Shown: positions 52,609 to 61,567 of the stretch, one piece after another
How positions within the stretch are numbered: position 1 is the first letter of the stretch
How the letters are laid out: each line of letters begins with the position of its first letter
Assembly: GCF_900475285.1 (NCBI RefSeq)
Contig: NZ_LS483370.1
Span: 1,936,001 to 2,000,000, forward strand
Origin: Pseudomonas taetrolens
GTDB lineage: Bacteria; Pseudomonadota; Gammaproteobacteria; Pseudomonadales; Pseudomonadaceae
Length of the DNA: 64,000 nt
Direction of reading: 5' to 3'
Program-made: the position numbers and the translations under genes
The notes under the pieces: generated by a model
The model's database searches: none
What the model saw: only the letters and a program-made list of their open reading frames with translations
Told to the model about the DNA's origin: nothing

Positions 52609-53802
52609 ATGACTATTGCCAATGATCCCGTTGTAATTGTGAGTGTTGCGCGTACGCCCATGGGCGGTTTTCAGGGTGACTTCAAGGGGCTGACGGCGCC
52701 ACAGCTGGGCGCTGCGGCAATCCGTGCGGCGGTGGAGCGGGCCGGTGTGCCGGCAGATGGTGTCGAAGAAGTGCTGTTTGGTTGTGTGCTCTCGGCCGGC
52801 CTCGGCCAGGCCCCTGCGCGTCAGGCAGCGCTGGGGGCGGGGCTCGACAAGGGCACACGCTGCACCACGCTGAACAAAATGTGCGGTTCGGGCATGGAAG
52901 CCACGATTCTGGCCCACGACCGGTTGCTGACCGGTAGTGTCGATGTGGCAGTGGCGGGCGGCATGGAGAGTATGTCCAACGCGCCGTACTTGCTGGACCG
53001 CGCGCGCAGCGGCTACCGCATGGGGCATGGCAGGGTGCTGGACCACATGTTCCTGGATGGCCTTGAAGACGCTTACGACCGTGGCCGCTTGATGGGCACG
53101 TTCGCGGAAGATTGTGCCCAGGCCCACGGTTTCAGCCGCGAGGCGCAAGATGATTTTGCCGTGGCGTCACTGACCCGTGCGCAGCAGGCGATCAAAGAGG
53201 GCAGCTTCAGTGCCGAGATCGTGCCGGTGCCGGTGATGGTGGGCAAGGAGCAGCGCCTGATCAGTGATGACGAGCAGCCGCCCAAGGCCAACCTGGGGAA
53301 AATCCCCACCCTGAAACCGGCCTTTCGCGAAGGCGGCACGGTGACCGCGGCCAACTCCAGTTCCATCTCGGATGGCGCGGCAGCGCTGGTTTTGATGCGT
53401 CGCTCCGAGGCACACAAACGTGGGCTGACACCACTGGCAGTGATTCACGGGCATGCAGCGTTTGCCGATGAGCCCGGGCTGTTCCCGACCGCACCGGTGG
53501 GGGCGATCAAGCGTTTGATGGGCAAGACCGGCTGGAACCTGGCTGACGTCGACCTGTTCGAGATCAACGAGGCTTTTGCGGTGGTGACGCTGGTGACCAT
53601 GAGTGAGCTGGACATCCCCCACGACAAGGTCAACATCTTTGGCGGTGCCTGTGCCCTGGGGCATCCGATCGGTGCTTCGGGAGCGCGGATTCTGGTGACG
53701 CTGATTTCGGCGCTGCGCCAGCGCCATCAGAAACGCGGGGTTGCCGCGATCTGCATCGGCGGCGGTGAAGCCACGGCCATTGCCGTGGAATGTCTGTACT
53801 AA
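52609..53802 (+). CDS. Acetyl-CoA C-acyltransferase (fadAx-like thiolase)
   Basis: 397 residues from the ATG at 52609 after GGAGG. Nucleophile Cys in LNKMCGSGMEATI, EINEAFAVVTLVTM, GGACALGHPIGASGARILVT and the second Cys in AICIGGGEATA. Thiolase of the short-chain operon; it should cleave acetoacetyl- or 2-methylacetoacetyl-CoA. Confidence 0.9.
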   Translation: MTIANDPVVIVSVARTPMGGFQGDFKGLTAPQLGAAAIRAAVERAGVPADGVEEVLFGCVLSAGLGQAPARQAALGAGLDKGTRCTTLNKMCGSGMEATILAHDRLLTGSVDVAVAGGMESMSNAPYLLDRARSGYRMGHGRVLDHMFLDGLEDAYDRGRLMGTFAEDCAQAHGFSREAQDDFAVASLTRAQQAIKEGSFSAEIVPVPVMVGKEQRLISDDEQPPKANLGKIPTLKPAFREGGTVTAANSSSISDGAAALVLMRRSEAHKRGLTPLAVIHGHAAFADEPGLFPTAPVGAIKRLMGKTGWNLADVDLFEINEAFAVVTLVTMSELDIPHDKVNIFGGACALGHPIGASGARILVTLISALRQRHQKRGVAAICIGGGEATAIAVECLY

Positions 53803-53811
53803 GGAATTTTT

Positions 53812-54939
53812 ATGCTGCCCACATCCGAACACTTACAAATTCGTGAAGCGGCACGCCAGTTTGCTCAGGAGCGCCTGAAGCCTTTTGCCGCTGAATGGGA
53901 CAAGCAGCATCGCTTCCCGCGCGAGGCTATCGATGAAATGGCCGAACTGGGTTTCTTCGGCATGCTGGTGCCAGACGCGTGGGGCGGTTGCGACACGGGT
54001 TATCAAGCCTACGCCATGGCCCTCGAAGAAATCGCTGCAGGCGACGGATCGTGCTCCACGATCATGAGCGTGCACAACTCGGTGGGGTGCGTACCGATTT
54101 TGACCTACGGCACCGAACAGCAAAAACGCGAGTTCCTGACGCCCCTGGCCAGCGGTGCAATGCTTGGTGCATTTGCGCTGACCGAACCACAGGCCGGTTC
54201 GGATGCCAGCGACCTGAAAACCCGTGCCCGCCGCGAGGGCGATCATTACGTGCTCAATGGCTGCAAACAATTCATCACCTCGGGGCAAAATGCCGGGTTG
54301 GTGATTGTGTTCGCAGTGACCGATCCGGCGGCCGGCAAACGGGGCATCAGCGCGTTTATCGTGCCCACTGACTCGCCGGGCTACAGCGTGGCACGGGTTG
54401 AAGACAAGCTGGGGCAGCATGCCTCGGACACCTGCCAGATTCTGTTTACTGACGTCAAAGTCCCGGTGGCCAATCGCCTGGGTGAAGAAGGGCAGGGCTA
54501 CAGGATTGCGCTGGGTAACCTGGAAGGCGGCCGCATCGGTATCGCGTCCCAGGCGGTGGGCATGGCCCGTGCGGCGTTCGAAGCGGCCCGTGACTACGCC
54601 CGTGAGCGCGTGACCTTTGGCCAGCCGTTGATTGAGCATCAGGCCGTGGCGTTTCGCCTGGCGGACATGTCGACTGAAATTGCCGTCGCCCGGCAGATGG
54701 TCAGCTATGCCGCCGCGCTGCGTGACAGTGGGCAATCGGCATTGGTCGAAGCGTCCCAGGCCAAGCTGTTCGCTTCGGAGATGGCCGAGCGCGTGTGCTC
54801 CAAAGCGTTGCAAACACTGGGCGGTTATGGCTATTTGAGCGACTTCCCGCTGGAGCGGATCTATCGCGATGTGCGGGTGTGCCAGATCTACGAAGGCACC
54901 AGCGATATTCAGCGCATGGTCATTTCGCGCAATCTTTGA
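53812..54939 (+). CDS. Acyl-CoA dehydrogenase (short/branched chain)
   Basis: 375 residues, 9 bp after the thiolase. [20 protein letters not shown] for flavin binding, [40 protein letters not shown] and the catalytic Glu in [16 protein letters not shown]. In this operon it probably oxidises 2-methylbutyryl- or another short acyl-CoA to the enoyl-CoA, passing electrons to EtfAB. Confidence 0.9.
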   Translation: MLPTSEHLQIREAARQFAQERLKPFAAEWDKQHRFPREAIDEMAELGFFGMLVPDAWGGCDTGYQAYAMALEEIAAGDGSCSTIMSVHNSVGCVPILTYGTEQQKREFLTPLASGAMLGAFALTEPQAGSDASDLKTRARREGDHYVLNGCKQFITSGQNAGLVIVFAVTDPAAGKRGISAFIVPTDSPGYSVARVEDKLGQHASDTCQILFTDVKVPVANRLGEEGQGYRIALGNLEGGRIGIASQAVGMARAAFEAARDYARERVTFGQPLIEHQAVAFRLADMSTEIAVARQMVSYAAALRDSGQSALVEASQAKLFASEMAERVCSKALQTLGGYGYLSDFPLERIYRDVRVCQIYEGTSDIQRMVISRNL

Positions 54940-54955
54940 ATCGAGGACGTTAACC

Positions 54956-55729
54956 ATGAATTACGAAACCATTCTGCTGGACATTCACGGACAGGTCGGC
55001 CTGATTACGTTGAATCGGCCACAGGCGCTGAATGCCCTGAACGCGCAATTGGTCAGCGAAGTGAACCATGCGCTGGACCGGCTCGAAGCCGACAGCGCCA
55101 TTGGTTGCATCGTCCTCACCGGCTCGAAAAAGGCTTTTGCTGCCGGTGCAGACATCAAGGAAATGGCAGAGCTGGCTTACCCGCAGATTTACCTGGAAGA
55201 CTTGTTCTCGGACAGCGATCGCGTGGCCTCGCGGCGCAAGCCGATCATTGCGGCGGTGGCGGGTTTTGCCCTGGGCGGCGGCTGTGAGCTGGCGATGATG
55301 TGCGACTTTATCCTGGCCGGTGACAATGCCCGTTTTGGTCAGCCGGAAATCAACCTCGGCGTCTTGCCGGGCATGGGCGGCACCCAGCGTCTGACCCGCG
55401 CAGTAGGCAAGGCCAAGGCCATGGAAATGTGCCTGAGCGGGCGTTTGATGGATGCGGTGGAAGCCGAGCGTTCAGGGTTGGTGGCCCGCGTGGTGCCGGT
55501 GGATGAGTTGCTTGAAGAAGCGCTGAAAGTCGCGGCCCAGATCGCTAAAAAATCCCTGCCGGTGTTGATGCTGACCAAGGAAAGCGTGAACCGTGCGTTT
55601 GAAGTCAGTTTGTCTGAAGGCGTGCGTTTCGAGCGTCGCGTATTTCACTCGCTGTTCGCCACGCAAGACCAGAAAGAAGGCATGGCGGCGTTTGTCGGCA
55701 AGCGCGAAGCGCAGTTCAAGAATCAGTAA
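54956..55729 (+). CDS. Enoyl-CoA hydratase (fadB1x-like)
   Basis: 257 residues from the ATG at 54956. Both hydratase glutamates are present ([14 protein letters not shown] and [19 protein letters not shown]), as is the oxyanion-hole region [12 protein letters not shown]. Completes the ligase/SDR/thiolase/dehydrogenase set by hydrating the enoyl-CoA. Confidence 0.92.
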   Translation: MNYETILLDIHGQVGLITLNRPQALNALNAQLVSEVNHALDRLEADSAIGCIVLTGSKKAFAAGADIKEMAELAYPQIYLEDLFSDSDRVASRRKPIIAAVAGFALGGGCELAMMCDFILAGDNARFGQPEINLGVLPGMGGTQRLTRAVGKAKAMEMCLSGRLMDAVEAERSGLVARVVPVDELLEEALKVAAQIAKKSLPVLMLTKESVNRAFEVSLSEGVRFERRVFHSLFATQDQKEGMAAFVGKREAQFKNQ

Positions 55730-55753
55730 TTACCCGTTCCGGATCCTGATGCG

Positions 55754-55802
55754 AAAAGGCCCCTGCAGGAGTGAGCAAGCTCGCTCCTGCAGGGGTCTTT
55801 TC
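55754..55802. terminator. Bidirectional terminator
   Basis: CCCCTGCAGGAG-T-GAGC and GCTC-G-CTCCTGCAGGGG pair over 16 bp with an A-run before and TCTTTT after, between two convergent operons. Confidence 0.85.
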
Positions 55803-55841
55803 GCTTAACTGATCGGCCTTGCTCCACAGGAAGGCTTTTTT

Positions 55842-56993
55842 TTACACCAGGTAATGTTTCAGCTCCCGTGCGATCACCATCCGCTGGATTTCGCTGGATC
55901 CCTCATAGATCTGGGTGATGCGCGCGTCGCGGTAATAACGTTCCACCGGATAGTCTTCGAGGTAACCGTAGCCACCATGTATCTGGATGGCTTTGGAGCA
56001 CACGAATTCAGCTATTTCCGAGGCGAACAGCTTGGCCTGCGAGGCTTCCGACAGGCAAGGCTTGCCTGCCGTACGCAGGCGCGCCGCATGCAGGATCAGC
56101 AGCCGGGCGGCATTGAGGCGGGTCTGCATGTCGGCCAGCATGTTGGCCACACTTTGGTGCTCGATGATTGCCTTGTCGAATTGCACCCGGTCACGGGCAT
56201 AACCCAGTGCGGCTTCAAAGGCGGCCCGGGCGATGCCCAATGCCTGGGCGGCAATCCCGATGCGCCCCCCTTCAAGGTTGGACAGGGCGATGGCCAGGCC
56301 TTTACCGCGCTCGCCCAGCAGGTTGGCTTGCGGCACGCTGCAGTTGCTCAAGGTCACCGCGCAGGTGTCCGAGGCGCGGATGCCCATTTTGTGTTCCGTG
56401 CGGTCGACGATAAACCCCGGGGTATCGGTGGGGACCAAAAACGCCGAGAGGCCTTTTTTACCCAGTTCCGGATCGGTGACGGCAAACACGATGGCCAGTT
56501 TGGCGCGTTTGCCATTGCTGACAAATTGCTTGGCGCCGTTGATCACCCATTGTCCGTCCCGCAGTTCTGCGCGGGTGCGCAGATTGTGGGCCTCAGAGCC
56601 GGCCTGCGGCTCGGTCAGGCAAAAGCAGCCGATGGCCTGGCCGCTGGCAAGTTCCGCCAGCCAGGTCTCTTTCTGTGCTTGCGTGCCGTACTTGAGAATC
56701 GGACCGCAGCCGACGGAGTTGTGAATGCTCATCAGCGCTCCGGTGGCGCCGTCCCCGGCTGAAATTTCTTCGACGGCCAGCGCATAGGCGACGTAATCGA
56801 CGTAGGTGCCGCCCCACTCTTCAGGCACGATCATGCCGAGCAGGCCCAGTTCGCCCATCTTTGACACCAGCGCATCGTCGATCCAGCCGGCTTTTTCCCA
56901 GGCCTGGGCATGGGGTGCGATCTCGCGGCGGGCAAAGTCGCGGGCCATGTCGCGGATCATGATTTGTTCTTCGCTCAGTTCGATGTCCTGCAT
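55842..56993 (-). CDS. Acyl-CoA dehydrogenase, isobutyryl-CoA type
   Basis: 383 residues. [60 protein letters not shown] and catalytic Glu in [16 protein letters not shown]. It lies 3 bp after a 3-hydroxyisobutyryl-CoA hydrolase-like gene on the same strand, which suggests valine catabolism with isobutyryl-CoA as substrate. Substrate by context. Confidence 0.87.
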   Translation of the reverse strand: MQDIELSEEQIMIRDMARDFARREIAPHAQAWEKAGWIDDALVSKMGELGLLGMIVPEEWGGTYVDYVAYALAVEEISAGDGATGALMSIHNSVGCGPILKYGTQAQKETWLAELASGQAIGCFCLTEPQAGSEAHNLRTRAELRDGQWVINGAKQFVSNGKRAKLAIVFAVTDPELGKKGLSAFLVPTDTPGFIVDRTEHKMGIRASDTCAVTLSNCSVPQANLLGERGKGLAIALSNLEGGRIGIAAQALGIARAAFEAALGYARDRVQFDKAIIEHQSVANMLADMQTRLNAARLLILHAARLRTAGKPCLSEASQAKLFASEIAEFVCSKAIQIHGGYGYLEDYPVERYYRDARITQIYEGSSEIQRMVIARELKHYLV

Positions 56994-56996
56994 GGC

Positions 56997-58103
56997 TCAA
57001 GCTCCCGTCGCTTTGAAATCGGTGAAAAAACTGGCGACATGAGCCGCATCCAGGGCATCAAGGCTGGGTGGATTCCAGTGAGGCGTTTTATCTTTGTCGA
57101 TGATCAGCGCCCGCACACCTTCCATCAGATCGCCGCGGTCGAACCACTGGCGATCAAGGTGCAACTCCAGCGCGAAGCACTGCTCAAGGGGCAGCTCGCG
57201 GCCACGGCGGAGCATTTCAAGGGTGACGGCCATCGCCAGCGGTGAGCGGGTCTGCAGCTGGCTGAGCGTGTCATTGGCCCAGTCCCGGGTGTGCTCGTCG
57301 CTGACAGCGTGCAATCCGGCGACAATGCCCGGCATGTCTGGCCGGGCGAAAATCTCATCGATTCGGGCGCGGACTTTGGCCAGTGGTGGCTCCGGCAATG
57401 AGCTCACAGTGAAAGTGCCAATCAGCGTTTGCAGGTCTTCGAGGGGTGTTGTTTTCCAGGCAAGGGTGTTGAGGCATTGATCCAGTTCGGCCAGCTTGCC
57501 GCTCTCGATAAAGCCATCGGCGAGGCCGCAATACAGCGCATCGCTGGCGCGCACCTGGACCCCGGTGACGCCCAGGTACGTACCGAGCTGGCCGGGCGTG
57601 CGGGTCAGAAAGTAGCTGCCGCCAACGTCCGGGAAATAACCGATGGCCACTTCCGGCATGGCCAGTTTGCTGCGTTCGGTCACCAGGCGCAGGTCAGCGC
57701 CTTGCACCAGACCCATGCCGCCGCCCAGGACAAAACCGTCCATCAAGGCAATAAGCGGTTTGGAATAGCGATGCAGTGTCAGGTCGAGGGCGTATTCCTC
57801 CTCGAAGAAGATCGTGTGCAGTGTATCGTTGCTTTGATAGCTGTCGTACAGCGAGCGGATATCGCCGCCGGCACAGAAGGCTTTTTCGCCTGCACCACGC
57901 AGCACTACCGCTTTGACGCTGGGGTCTGCCGCCCAGGCATCGAGATGGCGCTGCAGTTCACGGACCATGTTCAGGTTGATGGCATTCAGGCCGCCAGGGC
58001 GGTTCAGGGTCAGGTGGCCGATATGGTTGCGCACGTCGGCCAGGATCTCGCCCTGATTGGTTTCGACATCCTGTGCCGGTGAGGTTGAAACCTGAGCAGT
58101 CAT
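56997..58103 (-). CDS. 3-hydroxyisobutyryl-CoA hydrolase-like crotonase
   Basis: 368 residues, longer than hydratases and typical of HIBCH-type hydrolases. GAGEKAFCAGGDIRSLYD, the GGGMGLVQGADLRLVTERS segment and AMPEVAIGYFPDVGGSYFL (Glu and Asp pair of the hydrolase) are visible, with the extra C-terminal domain. First gene of an operon with the dehydrogenase downstream, under a region with three palindromes. Confidence 0.87.
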   Translation of the reverse strand: MTAQVSTSPAQDVETNQGEILADVRNHIGHLTLNRPGGLNAINLNMVRELQRHLDAWAADPSVKAVVLRGAGEKAFCAGGDIRSLYDSYQSNDTLHTIFFEEEYALDLTLHRYSKPLIALMDGFVLGGGMGLVQGADLRLVTERSKLAMPEVAIGYFPDVGGSYFLTRTPGQLGTYLGVTGVQVRASDALYCGLADGFIESGKLAELDQCLNTLAWKTTPLEDLQTLIGTFTVSSLPEPPLAKVRARIDEIFARPDMPGIVAGLHAVSDEHTRDWANDTLSQLQTRSPLAMAVTLEMLRRGRELPLEQCFALELHLDRQWFDRGDLMEGVRALIIDKDKTPHWNPPSLDALDAAHVASFFTDFKATGA

Positions 58104-58138
58104 CGCTAACTCCCTGCTTTATCTTGTTTTTAGAGTGT

Positions 58139-58225
58139 GTTCGCGCGCGAACGATGGTCGATGCTAACAGTGCAAATTTGCCCATTACAACCCGGATAAG
58201 TGCAGGCTTGGTGTGCAAATTTGCA
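58139..58225. promoter_or_regulatory. Palindrome-rich control region upstream of the hydrolase/dehydrogenase operon
   Basis: Two copies of GCAAATTTGC (58172-58181 and 58215-58224) have centres 43 bp apart, about four DNA turns; a third palindrome GTTCGCGCGCGAAC (58139-58152) lies between them and the start at 58103. The paired identical palindromes look like operators for a dimeric regulator not encoded in the window. Confidence 0.55.
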
Positions 58226-58251
58226 TGTCTGGCAGGCACAAGCGGGCGCTA

Positions 58252-59022
58252 TTATTGCGCCAGCCAACCGCCGTCCACATTCCATGCCGCGCCGCGCACC
58301 TGACTGCCGGCGTCACTGCATAAAAACAGCACCAGTTCGCCCAGCTGGGGCGGAGTGACGAACTCCAGCGAGGGTTGTTTTTCGGCCAGCAAGTCGTGTT
58401 GCGCCTGGTAGGGATCAATGCCTTGCTGGATGCGCTGGTCAATTTGTTGCTGGACCAGCGGGGTCAATACCCAGCCCGGGCAGATGGCGTTGCAGGTGAT
58501 GTTGCTGGTGGCGGTCTCAAGCCCGACGACCTTGGTCAGGCCAATCACGCCATGCTTGGCGGCGACATAGGCGGCTTTGCTGACCGATCCCACTTGTCCG
58601 TGCACGGAGGCGATGTTGACGATCCGGCCCCAGCCGCGTTTGCGCATGCCAGGCAACGCCAGTCGCGTACTGTGGAACACGGAAGACAGGTTGATCGCGA
58701 TGATGGCATCCCAGCGTTCGACCGGAAATTCCTCGACGCTGGCAACGTGCTGGATTCCGGCGTTATTGACCAGGATATCGATACCGCCGAATTCGCGCTC
58801 GGCGTAGCTGATCATGTCGGCGATCTGTGCAGGATCACTGACGTCTGCAGGGTGGTGGCCCACCTGGGTGCCGAATTGCTTCAGCTCGGCAATTACTTTG
58901 CTGGCATCGCCAAACCCGTTGAGTATCAGGTTGGCCCCGGCTTTGGCCAGGCTTTGCGCGATGCCCAGGCCGATGCCGCTGGTGGAACCGGTTACCAAGG
59001 CAGTTTTACCCTCAAGGCTCAT
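58252..59022 (-). CDS. hbdH: 3-hydroxybutyrate dehydrogenase
   Basis: 256-residue SDR: ALVTGSTSGIGLGIAQSLAK, ILVNNAGIQHVASVEEFPVE, the Ser in IVNIASVHGQVGSVSKAAYV with Tyr/Lys in AYVAAKHGVIGLTKVVGLE, then AICPGWVLTPLVQQQIDQR. These match bacterial D-beta-hydroxybutyrate dehydrogenases, including the Gln-rich substrate loop. Converts 3-hydroxybutyrate to acetoacetate. Confidence 0.9.
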   Translation of the reverse strand: MSLEGKTALVTGSTSGIGLGIAQSLAKAGANLILNGFGDASKVIAELKQFGTQVGHHPADVSDPAQIADMISYAEREFGGIDILVNNAGIQHVASVEEFPVERWDAIIAINLSSVFHSTRLALPGMRKRGWGRIVNIASVHGQVGSVSKAAYVAAKHGVIGLTKVVGLETATSNITCNAICPGWVLTPLVQQQIDQRIQQGIDPYQAQHDLLAEKQPSLEFVTPPQLGELVLFLCSDAGSQVRGAAWNVDGGWLAQ

Positions 59023-59097
59023 GATCCATTCCTCAGGTGACGCACGATGGGTGCGTGAATGAAGAAACGTAGCACGAGGTGGGTACTGCGGATACGA

Positions 59098-59123
59098 AAC
59101 GGCCCACCAAAAGGTGGGCCGTT
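59098..59123. terminator. Intrinsic terminator after ppiC
   Basis: AACGGCCCACC-AAAA-GGTGGGCCGTT, an 11-bp perfect stem, lies 21 bp after the parvulin stop (minus strand) and may also act on readthrough from the other side. Confidence 0.75.
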
Positions 59124-59143
59124 TTCACACAGAGCCTGGGAGA

Positions 59144-59425
59144 TTAGTCCTGGCGGCTGGTGACTTCCAGCAGGTGGTAGCCGAACTGGGTTTTAACCGG
59201 GCCTTGCACCACGTTGATGGGCGCGCTGAAGACGACGGTGTCGAATTCTTTAACCATTTGACCCGGACCGAAAGAACCGAGATCACCACCTTGACGGCTG
59301 GACGGGCAAGAGGAGTTGGCTTTTGCGACTTCGGCGAAATCAGCACCGGCTTCGATTTGTGCTTTCAGTTCGTTGCACTTGTCTTCGCTGGCAACAAGGA
59401 TGTGACGGGCAGTGGCTTTGGCCAT
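59144..59425 (-). CDS. ppiC: Parvulin-type peptidyl-prolyl isomerase
   Basis: 93 residues, a single parvulin domain as in E. coli PpiC: ARHILVASEDKCNELKAQIE, CPSSRQGGDLGSFGPGQMV and TQFGYHLLEV. Cytoplasmic (no signal peptide). AAAGGAG precedes the ATG. Confidence 0.93.
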   Translation of the reverse strand: MAKATARHILVASEDKCNELKAQIEAGADFAEVAKANSSCPSSRQGGDLGSFGPGQMVKEFDTVVFSAPINVVQGPVKTQFGYHLLEVTSRQD

Positions 59426-59553
59426 GAGAGAGTACTCCTTTCAAGAAAGTGCTGAGCCTACCGGATTCAGTCGTTTTTTTCTCGGCAAAGTTCCTTTGCG
59501 CAACGGGAGGCCATGCAGCCTCCCGGTTACATTGCTGTCTGCCGGGCAACGGT

Positions 59554-60642
59554 TCAGGCGATGGCCTTGGTCGCGTTGCGCTGTGCCTGCAGTCGGGCGG
59601 CGCCAGTGCGCAGCATGCGCTCGGTGGCATCCCATCCCAGGCAACCATCGGTCACGGACACCCCGTAGCGCATGTTTGGGCCCAGCGGCTGGCAACCCTC
59701 GAAGAGGTGGCTTTCGAGCATCATGCCAATCAGTGAGTCATCGCCCGCCAGCCGCTGCTGGAGCACATCGTCGAACACGGCCGGTTGGCGCAGCGGGTCT
59801 TTGCTGCTGTTGGCGTGGCTGCAGTCAACCATCACACGGCTCGGTATGCCGTTTTTTTCCAGGCCTGCACGCGCCTTGGCGACACTGGCGCGGTCGTAGT
59901 TAGGGCCGCTGTGGCCGCCGCGCAGCACTAAATGGGTGTCAGGGTTGCCCGGGGTCAGAAGGATTGCCGGGTGACCCTGTTCGTCCACACCGAAATGGCG
60001 ATGACTGTGGGCTGCAGAGCGCATGGCATCACAGGCAATGGCCACACCGCCATCCGTACCGTTTTTGAAGCCCACTGGCATGCCCAGGCCGCTGGCCATT
60101 TCGCGGTGGATCTGCGACTCGGTGGTGCGCGCGCCGATGGCGACCCAGCCCAGCAGGTCGTCGAAGTATCCGGCAGCAATCGGTTGTAGCAGCTCGGTCG
60201 CAACGGGCAGGCCCATGCGTAGCATTTCAAGCATCAGTTCACGTGACAGGGCAAGGCCGTGGGCCATGTCGTCCGTGCCGTCCAGGTGCGGGTCGTAGGC
60301 CAGGCCTTTCCAGCCGACAGTGGTTCGTGGCTTTTCGACATAGGCGCGCATGACCAGCAGCATGTCATCACGCAGCTCGTGTGACAGAGCGGCCAGGTTG
60401 CTGGCGTATTCAAGGGCGGACTGAGGATCATGGATCGAGCAGGGGCCGACGACAATCAGCAAGCGGGAGTCGTCACCGTTCAGAATGGCGCGGATGGCCT
60501 GACGCTGGTCATGGACCCGGGCGCTCAGCGTGTCGCTGAGGGGCAGCTGTTGTTTGAGCTGCGAAGTGCTGGGCAGGCGCTGGCTCAATACTGTTTTGAC
60601 GGCGTTATGTGTAGCGGGCAGAGCGGATACGGATGCGTTCAT
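59554..60642 (-). CDS. aroF: 3-deoxy-7-phosphoheptulonate (DAHP) synthase, class I
   Basis: 362 residues from the ATG at 60642 (MNASVSALPATHNAVKTVLS); the longer upstream frame is non-coding leader. Active-site strings: LLIVVGPCSIHDPQSALEYA, the metal Cys in GPCSIHD, RAYVEKPRTTVGWKGL, IGARTTESQIHRE, FKNGTDGG and MVDCSHANSSKDP. First step of the shikimate pathway. Whether it is the Tyr-, Phe- or Trp-inhibited isozyme is not clear, so the symbol aroF is used loosely. Expression is likely set by the leader at 60690-61096. Confidence 0.9.
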   Translation of the reverse strand: MNASVSALPATHNAVKTVLSQRLPSTSQLKQQLPLSDTLSARVHDQRQAIRAILNGDDSRLLIVVGPCSIHDPQSALEYASNLAALSHELRDDMLLVMRAYVEKPRTTVGWKGLAYDPHLDGTDDMAHGLALSRELMLEMLRMGLPVATELLQPIAAGYFDDLLGWVAIGARTTESQIHREMASGLGMPVGFKNGTDGGVAIACDAMRSAAHSHRHFGVDEQGHPAILLTPGNPDTHLVLRGGHSGPNYDRASVAKARAGLEKNGIPSRVMVDCSHANSSKDPLRQPAVFDDVLQQRLAGDDSLIGMMLESHLFEGCQPLGPNMRYGVSVTDGCLGWDATERMLRTGAARLQAQRNATKAIA

Positions 60643-60689
60643 GGTGTGGGCTTCCTGGGCAGACGGCGGGTTTTCCCGCGCGCTCGGCC

Positions 60690-60842
60690 CTAGTGGGGTG
60701 TTCGACAATTGGCCGGGCTGGCTGTGAGTGCATGCGTGCCACCGATGTGGGTCCGTTCGGAGGCGGCAGACTGTCCCGAACGACGGCTGATAAATCGCCA
60801 TGCAGTGCAAAGGTCGAAGCGGTAATAAGTGACGTAGTTCAT
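60690..60842 (-). CDS. Aromatic-rich mini-ORF between attenuator and DAHP synthase
   Basis: A 50-codon frame starting at 60842 with GAGGA at good spacing. Its first 21 residues (MNYVTYYRFDLCTAWRFIS then RR) include three Tyr, two Phe and one Trp; the rest is ordinary. It begins 37 nt after the attenuator stem and stops 47 nt before the DAHP synthase ATG, with a GCGGG/CCCGC hairpin in between. It may be a second sensing peptide, working after transcription has passed the attenuator. Confidence 0.55.
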   Translation of the reverse strand: MNYVTYYRFDLCTAWRFISRRSGQSAASERTHIGGTHALTASPANCRTPH

Positions 60843-60878
60843 GGGGTGATTCCTCAAATTAATAAAATGTCGGGGCCT

Positions 60879-60916
60879 GAAAAAACAAAACCCCCGGTCG
60901 GGAGGCCGACCGGGGG
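60879..60916 (-). terminator. Attenuator terminator of DAHP synthase leader
   Basis: On the minus strand CCCCCGGTCGG-CCTC-CCGACCGGGGG is a perfect 11-bp stem followed by TTTTGTTTTTT. It lies 48 nt after the stop of an aromatic-rich leader peptide. An ACCGG segment between them is complementary to CCGGT of the left arm and could form the competing antiterminator. Confidence 0.85.
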
Positions 60917-60964
60917 TGAGAATTCTCTGGTAGGCGACCCGTAAAAGTGGGCGCCGGTTGGGTG

Positions 60965-61096
60965 TCAGGCGCGCCAGTGGCTAAACCAATACCCAAAATA
61001 AAATCGTGCAGCAGAGAGCGTGTCGTTCGCGCACACAGCAGCAGCCGGACGCTGGGCGCCTGCGGACGTGCAATCTGTATTAACGTGATGCAACAT
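60965..61096 (-). CDS. Aromatic amino-acid leader peptide
   Basis: A 43-codon ORF with GGAG seven nt before the ATG at 61096. Residues 31-41 read RFYFGYWFSHW: three Phe, two Tyr and two Trp codons in eleven, just before the stop and upstream of the terminator at 60879-60916. This is the layout of attenuation leader peptides: ribosome stalling on aromatic codons would favour the antiterminator when charged Phe-, Tyr- or Trp-tRNA is short, switching on DAHP synthase. Confidence 0.85.
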   Translation of the reverse strand: MLHHVNTDCTSAGAQRPAAAVCANDTLSAARFYFGYWFSHWRA

Positions 61097-61121
61097 GAGT
61101 TATCTCCACTGAGTGGTACGC

Positions 61122-61151
61122 AGCTTACGCGAGCCGAGCCGGGGGATTCAA
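61122..61151 (-). promoter_or_regulatory. Candidate sigma70 promoter for the leader/DAHP synthase transcript
   Basis: On the minus strand TTGAAT (61151-61146), an 18-bp spacer and TAAGCT (61127-61122). Start of transcription would be near 61115, leaving a short 5' end before the leader ribosome site. Confidence 0.45.
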
Positions 61152-61261
61152 TAGAAAAATGAACTGAGTGTGTCCCGTGCCCTTACGTTCCCTGACCGTC
61201 TGTGCAGGGGATGTGTTGCAGTAGGCAGTTAATCCGGCATCGAGCTGAATTAAGCGCATAC

Positions 61262-61504
61262 TCAATGCAGATCGTCACGTTCGGCTTCTTCTGATGCTGA
61301 AGCCCGTGCAGGGATGATGCCGTCTTTCATGCCCAAAAGAACCGCTACTTTGTGGGCCTCACCGCGCCTTCCCTTTTTACGCCCAGCGAGCACTTGATAA
61401 GTGGTGGCCGGGTCGACGCCATGCTCTCGAGCAAACTCTTGAACGGACTTTCCCTGATGATCCAGCCATGCCTTGGCTTGTGCGGCAGTACGAATTCCGG
61501 TCAT
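61262..61504 (-). CDS. Phage-associated DNA-binding protein, BcepMu gp16-like
   Basis: 80 residues with a helix-turn-helix-like segment: KAWLDHQGKSVQEFAREHGV then DPATTYQVLAGRKKGRRGEA and HKVAVLLGMKDG. This pattern is that of the BcepMu gp16 family of small phage proteins. It is divergent from an XRE regulator, as in phage control regions, but no structural phage genes lie in the window. Confidence 0.75.
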   Translation of the reverse strand: MTGIRTAAQAKAWLDHQGKSVQEFAREHGVDPATTYQVLAGRKKGRRGEAHKVAVLLGMKDGIIPARASASEEAERDDLH

Positions 61505-61505
61505 A

Positions 61506-61531
61506 GTTCAAAACCGTTCAAAATTGTTTGA
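61506..61531. promoter_or_regulatory. Operator-like repeats between divergent HTH genes
   Basis: Two direct copies of GTTCAAAA (61506-61513, 61516-61523) and an inverted repeat TCAAA-ATTG-TTTGA (61518-61531) lie in the 63-bp gap. The arrangement resembles operator sites of a phage-type repressor; the XRE protein is the likely binder. Confidence 0.5.
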
Positions 61532-61567
61532 TATTTATCGATTATACCATCCTTGTGGGTGTTTAAA

